From Desulfobulbaceae bacterium (GTDB lineage: Bacteria; Desulfobacterota; Desulfobulbia; Desulfobulbales; Desulfocapsaceae): a DNA stretch of 5,254 nucleotides. Where the stretch lies: NCBI GenBank assembly GCA_030632405.1, contig DAOVUU010000223.1, forward strand, positions 1-5,254. The letters are read 5' to 3'. A program made the position numbers and the translations under genes. Under the pieces are notes generated by a model. It was not told the origin of the DNA, ran no database searches, and worked only from the letters and a program-made list of their open reading frames with translations. This document shows, in pieces, positions 1 through 5,254 of the stretch (positions are counted from its first letter, which is position 1; each line of letters opens with the position of its first letter).

Positions 1-564
1 GATGAATATCTCCGCACATCAGTTAAAGATATTTTTGCGGTTGGTGATTGTGCTGAACATCGTGATTTTTTTACCAGAAAACAATCACGGCTCATGCTGG
101 CATCAACCGGCGCATCGGAGGCACGCATTGCCGGCATGAATATATTTGATCTTAAGGTAGTACGCCAAAACAAAGGAAGTATCGCTATTTTCTCAACATC
201 ACTTGGTGAAATTTCTATGGGTGCGGCAGGACTTACTGAAAACCAGGCCGTAAGTGAGGGGTTTCATTTCGTGGTAGGTCAATGTCGTGGCCTTGACCAT
301 CACCCAGGAAAACTTCCCGGAGCGAAAGTGCATATGAAACTTCTATTTTCAACGGGGAGTGGTGTTCTTCTCGGTGCCCAGATAATTGGCGGCAAGACAA
401 TCGGAGAAATGATAAATATTCTTGGATTAGCCATACAGAAATCGATGACTGCTGCCGAACTGGCAACCATGCAATATGGTACACAACCCCTGTTAACTGC
501 AGGTCCAGGGTTATATCCCATCGTAGTCTCTGCAACTGACGCACTGGAAAAAATGCAGAGGTAA
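1..564 (+). CDS. FAD/NAD(P)-dependent disulfide-reductase-family oxidoreductase, C-terminal part (5' end outside window)
   Basis: The frame is open from the first base and ends at TAA 562-564, giving 187 codons of a protein whose family is usually about 440-560 residues, so the N-terminal FAD- and NAD-binding folds lie mostly outside. What is visible starts with the end of the FAD domain: residues 11-19 read IFAVGDCAE, the GD motif that contacts FAD in this superfamily. The dimerisation domain follows, with LLGAQIIGG, a GEMINILGLAIQ helix and a terminal QYGTQPLLT...YPIVVSA segment. This arrangement resembles the NADH oxidase / CoA-disulfide reductase / polysulfide reductase branch more than glutathione or lipoamide reductases. 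These are cytoplasmic flavoenzymes that pass electrons from NAD(P)H to a disulfide, polysulfide or oxygen; the true substrate cannot be read here because the redox-active N-terminal cysteine is outside. The position where I remember Thr-His-Pro in relatives reads Thr-Gln-Pro (484-486 is CAA). It converges on the HAD gene, with the inverted-repeat element between them. Confidence 0.87.
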   Translation, partial: DEYLRTSVKDIFAVGDCAEHRDFFTRKQSRLMLASTGASEARIAGMNIFDLKVVRQNKGSIAIFSTSLGEISMGAAGLTENQAVSEGFHFVVGQCRGLDHHPGKLPGAKVHMKLLFSTGSGVLLGAQIIGGKTIGEMINILGLAIQKSMTAAELATMQYGTQPLLTAGPGLYPIVVSATDALEKMQR

Positions 565-581
565 AACAGACTTCTCTTTAC

Positions 582-709
582 AGGGTACCTTGAAAATTAG
601 AATTTTTGGAGTTTCGCAAACTCGCTTACCGGAGGATTAAATTTTGTGTGCAACGAAGAGTTTGGGCCGATAAGCGAGACGTCGAGATAGCAATTTTTCA
701 AGGTACCCT
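582..709. repeat. 128-bp inverted-repeat element with nested stems (MITE/REPIN-like)
   Basis: The ends are a perfect 15-bp inverted repeat: AGGGTACCTTGAAAA at 582-596 and its reverse complement at 695-709. Pairing continues a few bases inward if single-base bulges are allowed. A second inverted repeat sits inside: CTCGCTTACCGG at 621-632 pairs with CCGATAAGCGAG at 667-678 at 11 of 12 positions. A short palindrome, GAGTTT-CGC-AAACTC, is at 609-623. The whole can fold as a long hairpin with an internal stem and a 34-base apical loop. No open reading frame of note is inside, and no transposase is nearby. It lies exactly between two convergent genes, so in either transcript it would be 3' untranslated RNA and might protect the end or help termination, although neither arm is followed by a classical U-tract. 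No convincing target-site duplication flanks it. The structure is seen directly; calling it a mobile or dispersed element is inference, since only one copy is in view. Confidence 0.72.
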
Positions 710-1525
710 TAAATAAGTCAACAGATCCACATTTCTGTTGAGAATAAAATCCGGTATCACATCAGATCGTTCTGCATCAGCCCGGGTAGCTTCCCCTGTC
801 AATACCAGTATTGACAGAAAATTATTATCTTTTCCTGTACGAATATCAGTGTAAAGGCGATCTCCCATGATCGCCAATGACTGCACGTCAAATTGTGCCT
901 TGTTTTCAGCAGACAATTTTTTCAACAATCCGTCGACAATAGGTGCATGAGGTTTACCAATCACGATAGGTTCAACTCCTGTGGCATAAATAAGCGGCTG
1001 CATTAAGGCGCCCAGGTCGATATCAAAACCACCGTTTTTGATGGGACATAATGTGTCCGGATGGGTTACAATAAGAGGTACGCCGGACTTTATCAACTGG
1101 TACGCCTGATTCAATTTTTCGTATGACAGTGTTTTGTCATATCCCATAACGACACACTGTGCATCAGGCGTCAACGTAAAACCAGCATCGGTAAATGCAG
1201 CTTCCAGGGAGGGCGTTCCAAGTAAAAATATCCGCCGGTAGTCGGTACACCGCCTAAGATAATCCAAGGTGGCATCGCCTGAAGAATAAATTTCATCCTC
1301 GATCAGTACAATGCCCATAGAATGAAGTTTCTTGAAATAATCTGCTCTTCCTCTTGACGAGTTATTGGTTAGATATATTTTTTGTATATTGTACTTATCC
1401 AGGCCGGATAAAAATTCCAGGGTAAAATCAAAAAGGCGATCTTCCTGATACAGGGTACCGTCAAGATCCAGCAGAATACACTTGATGGTTTTTAATTTTT
1501 TTTTGAATTCTTCATTGCTTAACAT
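698..1525 (-). CDS. HAD-IIA family (NagD-like) phosphatase
   Basis: A complete 275-residue protein, the usual length of the NagD / 4-nitrophenylphosphatase / phosphoglycolate phosphatase group. All HAD motifs are present. Motif I is LLDLDGTL (nucleophile Asp20, acid/base Asp22), motif II is LTNNSS (Thr53), motif III is IGKPH (Lys191), and motif IV is MGDRLYTD (Asp222 and Asp227, Mg-binding). VVMGYD (125-130) and THPDTLCP (154-161) belong to the type IIA cap inserted between motifs II and III. It should be a cytoplasmic Mg-dependent phosphatase acting on a small phosphorylated metabolite; the cap sequence does not let me name the substrate. The ATG at 1523-1525 gives the correct distance to motif I, but the ribosome-binding site before it is weak and I see no convincing promoter. 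At the 3' end the final Arg-Val-Pro and the TGA stop (698-700) are read from the right arm of the inverted-repeat element, so the native C-terminus may have been replaced. The gene stands alone. Confidence 0.93.
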   Translation of the reverse strand: MLSNEEFKKKLKTIKCILLDLDGTLYQEDRLFDFTLEFLSGLDKYNIQKIYLTNNSSRGRADYFKKLHSMGIVLIEDEIYSSGDATLDYLRRCTDYRRIFLLGTPSLEAAFTDAGFTLTPDAQCVVMGYDKTLSYEKLNQAYQLIKSGVPLIVTHPDTLCPIKNGGFDIDLGALMQPLIYATGVEPIVIGKPHAPIVDGLLKKLSAENKAQFDVQSLAIMGDRLYTDIRTGKDNNFLSILVLTGEATRADAERSDVIPDFILNRNVDLLTYLRVP

Positions 1526-1692
1526 GATATCTATCTTGATGATGGTATGAAAATATTTAATGCTTTCTTTACAGGCATTCTCGGATAAGTTCCTGGGACT
1601 GATGAAGGATAACTTGGCTTTATTCTAACTCTGAAAAAGGGAAAAAGCTCGGGACAAGTAATTTTATTGGTTGTTAATTTAATGCTGCATTT

Positions 1693-1732
1693 GAAACTGT
1701 TTCTTGAACAGACACCATTTTGGCGTTATATA
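1693..1732 (+). promoter_or_regulatory. Candidate sigma-70-type promoter with abutting palindrome, for the zinc-ribbon gene
   Basis: TTGAAC at 1704-1709 and TATATA at 1727-1732 are separated by 17 bases, the preferred spacing, each matching four of six consensus positions. Directly upstream of and touching the -35 is the palindrome GAAAC-T-GTTTC (1693-1703), placed where an operator could sit. Transcription would start near 1739, about 30 bases before the ATG at 1770. Assigned by eye from consensus; such matches occur by chance in AT-rich DNA. Confidence 0.38.
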
Positions 1733-1769
1733 TCATAGTGAGTAAATAATTTTATCAAGAGGTGCTGTT

Positions 1770-2006
1770 ATGGCCAGGTCAAAATGTCCTGCATGTGAAC
1801 ACCATGAGTTTGAGGCTGTTCATGTTACAACCCCGAGAGGTCAAAAGTTTTGCCTGATCCAGTGTGTTAATTGCGGAACAGTTATTGGTGCCCTTGATGA
1901 TGTAAAGATCACTAATGTAATAAAAAATGCTGAAAAAAAGCTCTCTAAGTTTCTTGAAAACCTCAATCGTAAAGTAATTAATGTGTGCAGTAGGAAAAAC
2001 GGCTGA
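1770..2006 (+). CDS. Small zinc-ribbon protein (78 aa)
   Basis: The ATG at 1770 is preceded by a good ribosome-binding site, AAGAGGTG at 1757-1764, five bases away, which fixes the start. The N-terminal half is a compact zinc ribbon: knuckle one is Cys6-Pro-Ala-Cys9 and knuckle two is Cys32-Val-Asn-Cys35-Gly, about 22 residues apart, followed by TVIGALDD. The C-terminal half (46-70) is lysine-rich and probably helical. The pattern CPxC...FE...CxxCGxVxG resembles small uncharacterised zinc-ribbon proteins that I remember from many proteobacterial chromosomes and plasmids; none has a function I can name. Such a protein could bind nucleic acid or a protein partner, but that is only inference from the fold and the basic tail. 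The next small gene follows by about 55 bases on the same strand with no terminator between, so the two may be co-transcribed. The upstream 244 bases separate it from the divergent HAD gene. Confidence 0.82.
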   Translation: MARSKCPACEHHEFEAVHVTTPRGQKFCLIQCVNCGTVIGALDDVKITNVIKNAEKKLSKFLENLNRKVINVCSRKNG

Positions 2007-2061
2007 AGATCTTAATACATACACCTATCACCGTTAAGTTCATAGAGTGAAGAAAAATAAA

Positions 2062-2265
2062 ATGGCAGATGATATCGGGACGAGACTTGTTGCGGCATTA
2101 AAAGATCCTAATAATTTTGAGAGTCAGGAAAGTGTTGCCAAGGCAATGGAACTCACCAAGGCATATGCCAGCTCGGGCTCAGCCACTCATTTCAGTACGG
2201 TAACCAAATTGTTTTATGACCTGTTCGAGATGTTTGAGACGGGGAAAGATCCACGTACTAAATAG
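2062..2265 (+). CDS. Hypothetical small protein (67 aa)
   Basis: I do not recognise this protein. It begins with ATG 2062 (MADDIGTRLVAALKDP) and ends at TAG 2263-2265. A GTG at 2047 would add five residues (MKKNK), but no ribosome-binding site precedes it, while a weak GAAG lies about nine bases before the ATG; the start is therefore uncertain. The product has no cysteine, no signal peptide and no membrane segment, and looks like two or three amphipathic helices: GTRLVAALKD, SVAKAMELTKAYAS, and a hydrophobic-aromatic stretch TVTKLFYDLFEMFE close to the C-terminus. Its amino-acid make-up is that of a normal soluble protein, and it follows the zinc-ribbon gene in the same direction, which supports it being real. 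Its last codons overlap the end of the opposing HD gene by eight bases. A small helical binding protein or regulator is possible, without direct evidence. Confidence 0.6.
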   Translation: MADDIGTRLVAALKDPNNFESQESVAKAMELTKAYASSGSATHFSTVTKLFYDLFEMFETGKDPRTK

Positions 2266-3157
2266 CAGGTGGTTTTCGTTTCAGAAATTTCTGCATGGAA
2301 CTCATTTCACTCTTGCATTCCGCTATAATTTTCTCCAGATAAGCGATATTTTTATTGATATTTTCAGTATAAAGATCGCGGTCAATCTGATGTCTTTCAC
2401 GAAAATGTGTTCGCATGGCTTGAGATGTGTTGGAAAAGGTGTGAACCAGCCTGTTGAGGATGATATTATGGTAAAAACTGGTGGTATGTATCATCAAGTC
2501 GAGTGCTGAAGCATGTTTATAGGTTTTATCGGCTTTGAGTTCCTCGTGCAGCATGGGGAGAGCTTCCAGATAATATCTGTCGGCCATTTGGGCAAGTATA
2601 TCTGCTGAACCGACTACCTGACCAGCAAGTTGTGTCTCTTGGGAGTGATGGGCAAAGGTTGTGGGGTTAAGTGAAAGGTTCGTATAATGAATGATCGTGG
2701 CACAGTCTTTTAACAAGCTCGGAGCCAGGTTTTTAAGGGCGATATAACGCCGGAGAAAGAGAATAGATCTCTTTTCGTGGTTTGCAATGTATTCAGAACC
2801 TGATTGGGCAGGATCCCCTTCCACCAGTAACATTCCCGTATCGTGAAAAAAGGCGCTCAGTAAACCTTTGGTGAGTGTCTCCTGCTTAATATGTATATGG
2901 TTGCAATGAAGTCCATGAAACAGCCGGACCGCGGCTAATGAAACCATCCGGGTATGTCGTAGATTATGATACTGGAGGGTGTTTTTCTGGAAAAAAGGAT
3001 GGGATCCGGAAAAAAAATCTGTCAACTCATCATACGTATCTCGAATTAGCGAATGGTCTGTGTCGGGGCATATTACGGAGGACAGAGAAACGATCTCATG
3101 AAGAGGGTTGCCGGTACTGCCCCCTTCAAATATTTTGCAAAGATATTTATTATCCAT
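2258..3157 (-). CDS. HD-domain (PDEase-like) metal-dependent phosphohydrolase
   Basis: Numbering from the ATG at 3155-3157, the protein has 299 residues. A GTG four codons upstream (3167-3169) is also possible; neither start has a clear ribosome-binding site. The HD metal-binding set is intact: YHNLRH (Tyr63-His68), FFHD (His105, Asp106), NHEKRS (His127), IIHYT (His157) and GSADILAQMADRYYLEAL (Asp186). Two extra histidines besides the minimal H-HD-D set suggest a binuclear metal site, and the YHNxxH start recalls cyclic-nucleotide phosphodiesterases. I see no GYP motif, so it is not an HD-GYP c-di-GMP phosphodiesterase. I remember similar proteins from deltaproteobacteria, none with a known substrate. 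There is no signal peptide or membrane segment; the last 35 residues are a charged helix, possibly coiled coil. It is transcribed divergently from a diguanylate cyclase, hinting at nucleotide signalling. Hydrolysis of a phosphate ester or cyclic nucleotide in the cytoplasm is inferred from the fold only. Confidence 0.88.
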   Translation of the reverse strand: MDNKYLCKIFEGGSTGNPLHEIVSLSSVICPDTDHSLIRDTYDELTDFFSGSHPFFQKNTLQYHNLRHTRMVSLAAVRLFHGLHCNHIHIKQETLTKGLLSAFFHDTGMLLVEGDPAQSGSEYIANHEKRSILFLRRYIALKNLAPSLLKDCATIIHYTNLSLNPTTFAHHSQETQLAGQVVGSADILAQMADRYYLEALPMLHEELKADKTYKHASALDLMIHTTSFYHNIILNRLVHTFSNTSQAMRTHFRERHQIDRDLYTENINKNIAYLEKIIAECKSEMSSMQKFLKRKPPAI

Positions 3158-3204
3158 TTTTGCTAACACGATTAGGTAGATAGTTTCTTACTGCAGTTGC
3201 GCCT

Positions 3205-3234
3205 ATTCTATCATTCTTATAGAAGATATTGCAA
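3205..3234 (-). promoter_or_regulatory. Candidate sigma-70-type promoter for the HD phosphohydrolase gene
   Basis: On the minus strand TTGCAA (plus coordinates 3229-3234) lies 18 bases before TAGAAT (plus 3205-3210), with four and five consensus matches respectively. Transcription would start near 3198, leaving a leader of about 40 bases before ATG 3157. Spacing and position are good, but the call is by eye only. Confidence 0.4.
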
Positions 3235-3309
3235 ATTAATGGGGCAAAATATTCTTCTTCTGTTACCTTTTGTAAAAAAAACACAATGAACCTGCCGTTT
3301 ATTTACGAA

Positions 3310-3336
3310 TTGGAAAAAAGAAAAATAAAGTATGAT
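3310..3336 (+). promoter_or_regulatory. Possible promoter for the diguanylate cyclase gene
   Basis: TATGAT at 3331-3336 is a five-of-six match to a -10 box. The best -35 is TTGGAA at 3310-3315, with a short 15-base spacer, so the match is imperfect and an activator or another sigma factor may be involved. The leader would be about 90 bases and contains a GC-rich palindrome, CCGC-GT-GCGG (3370-3379), that stands out in an AT-rich stretch and could be an operator. Confidence 0.25.
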
Positions 3337-3431
3337 CTGGACTTTATTAATATTTACAGTTAGAATCCTCCGCGTGCGGCGTTGCTGTGACTTCAATGAC
3401 AAACAATTTTACCTGGGTCGCTTGGAGTTAA

Positions 3432-4328
3432 ATGGAAGATAATAACAAGAAAACGGTGATACTGTTCGTTGACGATGAAAAATCAGTCCTTGTTGCCCTT
3501 GGTGCAATGGCCGAGTCATTAGGCTATCACTACCTGGTTGCAGGTGATAGTTTTGAAGCTATCGAGGTGTTAAAATCATCACCGGTTGATCTTGTCCTGT
3601 CTGATGTTGTCATGCCGGGCATGGATGGTTTGGAGCTTCTTGATTATATAAAAAAACATCATAAAAATACTGATGTTATCATCTCGACAGGGTTTTCTGT
3701 AAAAGCAAGTTATGCCGAAGTTATTAAAGCCGGGGCCATTGATTTCATAAAAAAACCTGTCGATCGAGCAGAGCTTGAAGCGAAACTTGCCAGGGCAGAC
3801 CGAGAGCGGAGGCTGGTGCGTGAGCTTGAGAGGTTGTCGATGCATGACGCCTTAACGTCTCTTCTGAACAGAAGATCATTTGACGAACGGTTTCCCTATG
3901 AATTGGAAAGGGCGTACAGGCAGAATTATTCGCTGATTCTGGCGTTTATTGATGTGGATAATTTTAAGGATTACAACGATCAATATGGACACCAGGCGGG
4001 AGATGGGGTTTTGATTGACCTGGGCAAAATTATGGCCGAATGCACCCGTGAAAAGGTTGATCTGTGCTTCAGGCTAGGCGGGGATGAATTTATTGTGCTT
4101 TTGCCCCAGGCAAGTTCTGATCAAGGTCTGGAAATTGCCCAACGAATTCTGCTGGGTTTTAGTGAAAAAAGTTTTGGGGAGACGACCCTTTCAATTGGTC
4201 TGGTGTCATGTCAGCGGGATGAAAAATTATCCAGGGAAGAAGACGAGAGACTGATAAAAGAGCGAGCAGACCAAGCCATGTACGATGCCAAACACAGAGG
4301 TAAGAATTGCATCGTCACACATATCTGA
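3432..4328 (+). CDS. REC-GGDEF response regulator, probable diguanylate cyclase
   Basis: A complete 298-residue, two-domain cytoplasmic protein. Residues 8-120 are a receiver domain: acidic pair Asp14-Asp15, phosphoacceptor Asp58 (in LVLSDVVMPGMDG), switch Thr86 (ISTGF) and Lys108 (KKPVD). A charged helical linker (111-136) leads into a GGDEF domain (about 137-298) with DALTSLLNRRSF, the metal-binding Asp174 in IDVDNFKDYND, GHQAGD, and an intact active loop GGDEF (216-220). It should join two GTP into c-di-GMP, with phosphorylation of Asp58 promoting dimerisation of the cyclase domains. The product-inhibition site is atypical: five residues before GGDEF the expected R-x-x-D reads E-x-x-D (EKVD, 207-210), the arginine being one residue too early. 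No histidine kinase is in the window, so its partner is unknown. GGAG at 3424-3427, four bases before the ATG, supports this start. It converges on purF with only four bases between the stops. Confidence 0.95.
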   Translation: MEDNNKKTVILFVDDEKSVLVALGAMAESLGYHYLVAGDSFEAIEVLKSSPVDLVLSDVVMPGMDGLELLDYIKKHHKNTDVIISTGFSVKASYAEVIKAGAIDFIKKPVDRAELEAKLARADRERRLVRELERLSMHDALTSLLNRRSFDERFPYELERAYRQNYSLILAFIDVDNFKDYNDQYGHQAGDGVLIDLGKIMAECTREKVDLCFRLGGDEFIVLLPQASSDQGLEIAQRILLGFSEKSFGETTLSIGLVSCQRDEKLSREEDERLIKERADQAMYDAKHRGKNCIVTHI

Positions 4329-4367
4329 ATAATCACTCGCCGAGAGAATCTTTACGAAAAGATATGT
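4319..4367. repeat. Inverted repeat spanning the shared 3' ends of the cyclase and purF genes
   Basis: ACATATCT at 4319-4326 and AGATATGT at 4360-4367 are perfect 8-bp reverse complements around a 33-base loop that contains both stop codons; a small CTC-GCC-GAG hairpin (4336-4344) sits inside. It might shape both mRNA ends. There is no U-tract after either arm, the arms are AT-rich and the loop is long, so calling it a terminator is not justified. Confidence 0.3.
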
Positions 4368-5254
4368 CCGGTTCAATGGGATATTTTCCATCAAAGCAGG
4401 CCAGACAAAAATCTTTTTGAGTCAGTCCCGTTGCCTCTACCAGCCCTTCCAGACTCAGGTAATGAAGTGAGTCGAGTCCGAGATATTCGGCAACTTCTTC
4501 AGCCTCTCTGTTGCAGGCAATGAGTTGAGTCGATGTCGGAAAATCTATTCCATAATAGCATGCATATCGTGTCGGGGGACAGCTGACGACCATATGCACT
4601 TCTTTTGCTCCTGCCTCCCGCAGGGCTCTTACTCTGCTTTTCCCCGTGGTGCCTCTGATTATTGAGTCTTCAACTATGATCACTTTCTTGTCCTTTAGAA
4701 AAGAACGCACTGGATTGAGCTTGACCTTTACATTAAAATCCCGCATGGACTGGGTCGGCTGGATGAAGGTTCGGCCAACATAGTGATTTCTGATGACACC
4801 CATTTCAAGTGGTATTCCTGATGCCTGTGAGTATCCAATAGCCGCATAATTTCCGGAATCGGGAAAGGGCATGACAAAATCTGCATCAATGTTAGTTTCC
4901 CGCGCCAGGATTTCTCCCATACGTTTTCTTGACAGGTATACATTGATGCCGAAGATATCTGAATCCGGGCGGGCGAAATAGACCTGCTCGAAGATACAGA
5001 AATGACTATCCTGTTTAGGCCAGGGAAAGAGAGACTTCATTGTATCTTTTTGAAAAATAAGTATTTCTCCAGGCTCTACATCGCGAACATACTCCGCCTC
5101 TATGAGATCAAGTGCACATGTTTCAGAAGCAACCACCCACCCGCCATTGTTTATGCGACCAAGACAGAGAGGGCGAAACCCATCAGGGTCACGCACGGCA
5201 ATCATCGTATCTTGAGTCATCAGAAGGAGAGAATAGGCCCCTTTTAGAGTGGAA
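4333..5254 (-). CDS. purF: Amidophosphoribosyltransferase PurF, C-terminal part (start outside window)
   Basis: The frame stays open to the window edge, so this is 306 residues of a protein usually about 470-500 long; the N-terminal catalytic cysteine and most of the glutaminase domain are missing. The internal ATG at 5218-5220 is not the start: the codons before it read STLKGAYSLLL, the conserved end of the glutaminase core, followed by AVRDPDGFRPL. The phosphoribosyltransferase domain shows YFARPDS and the PRPP-binding loop VIIVEDSIIRGTT. Four cysteines occupy the places of the [4Fe-4S] ligands of the Bacillus-type enzyme: one in HFCIFE, one in ACYYGID, and two in CLAC near the C-terminus. 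The enzyme makes 5-phosphoribosylamine from PRPP and glutamine, the committed step of purine synthesis. No other purine gene is seen; any partners would be upstream, beyond the right edge. The stop (4333-4335) faces the cyclase stop with four bases between. Confidence 0.97.
   Translation of the reverse strand, partial: STLKGAYSLLLMTQDTMIAVRDPDGFRPLCLGRINNGGWVVASETCALDLIEAEYVRDVEPGEILIFQKDTMKSLFPWPKQDSHFCIFEQVYFARPDSDIFGINVYLSRKRMGEILARETNIDADFVMPFPDSGNYAAIGYSQASGIPLEMGVIRNHYVGRTFIQPTQSMRDFNVKVKLNPVRSFLKDKKVIIVEDSIIRGTTGKSRVRALREAGAKEVHMVVSCPPTRYACYYGIDFPTSTQLIACNREAEEVAEYLGLDSLHYLSLEGLVEATGLTQKDFCLACFDGKYPIEPDISFRKDSLGE

Noticed and set aside
1449..1459. TACAGGGTACC, identical to bases 579-589 at the left end of the inverted-repeat element
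   Set aside because: It encodes the Gly-Thr-Leu-Tyr of HAD motif I on the minus strand, so protein constraint explains it; similarity stops after GGTACC, so it is not a second copy of the element.
1556..1581. AATGC ... GCATT inverted repeat upstream of the HAD gene
   Set aside because: Five-base arms with an 11-base loop are expected by chance, and there is no promoter context to make it an operator.
2251..2276. CCAC / GTGG stem followed by TTTT as a terminator for the small gene
   Set aside because: A four-base stem with a 14-base loop is too weak to be an intrinsic terminator.
2216..2509. 97-codon plus-strand frame running from the small gene into the HD gene
   Set aside because: It overlaps the small gene in another frame and is antisense to the HD gene's C-terminal coding region; there is no ribosome-binding site or recognisable family.
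2938..3183. 81-codon open frame on the plus strand inside the HD gene
   Set aside because: It is antisense to the conserved HD-motif part of a clearly coding gene and has no recognisable domain; the same holds for the other opposite-strand frames within the HAD, HD, cyclase and purF genes.
3217..3402. 61-codon minus-strand frame in the divergent intergenic region
   Set aside because: It is rich in Phe, Arg and Lys codons as expected of AT-rich noncoding DNA, has no family resemblance, and covers the candidate promoters of both flanking genes.
3235..3431. Possible c-di-GMP or other riboswitch in the cyclase leader
   Set aside because: I could not find the conserved core of a GEMM riboswitch or another aptamer I know; only a short GC palindrome stands out.

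Overview
This looks like ordinary chromosomal sequence from a free-living Gram-negative-type bacterium of moderate, slightly AT-rich composition. The protein styles (a PDEase-like HD hydrolase, a stand-alone REC-GGDEF regulator, a PurF with [4Fe-4S] cysteine positions and a CoA-disulfide-reductase-like flavoprotein) and the scattered short transcription units remind me of anaerobic Desulfobacterota (sulfate- or sulfur-metabolising deltaproteobacteria). That placement is inference from memory of the families, not a database result. No phage genes, transposase, CRISPR array, tRNA or rRNA is visible.

Layout: (1) 1-564, plus strand, the C-terminal third or so of a FAD/NAD(P)-dependent disulfide-reductase-family enzyme, cut by the left edge. 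(2) 582-709, a compact element bounded by a 15-bp perfect inverted repeat with a second long inverted repeat nested inside. (3) 698-1525, minus strand, a complete HAD-IIA (NagD-like) phosphatase whose last three residues and stop codon lie in the right arm of that element. (4) 1526-1769, a divergent intergenic region with a possible promoter and a small palindrome for the next genes. (5) 1770-2006 and about 2062-2265, plus strand, two small genes: a zinc-ribbon protein and an unrecognised 67-residue protein. (6) 2258-3157, minus strand, an HD-domain phosphohydrolase that overlaps the end of the small gene tail to tail. (7) 3158-3431, a second divergent intergenic region with candidate promoters on both strands. 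(8) 3432-4328, plus strand, a REC-GGDEF response regulator (probable diguanylate cyclase). (9) 4333 to the right edge, minus strand, the C-terminal two thirds of PurF (amidophosphoribosyltransferase), ending four bases from the cyclase.

The genes alternate strand, giving three convergent junctions (one filled by the repeat element, one overlapping by 8 bp, one with a 4-bp gap) and two divergent intergenic regions. They do not form one pathway. The only functional pairing the context suggests is the divergently transcribed HD phosphohydrolase and diguanylate cyclase, which may both act in nucleotide signalling. I did not find a clear new multi-gene system. The most unusual structure is the inverted-repeat element at 582-709 and its fusion to the 3' end of the HAD gene.
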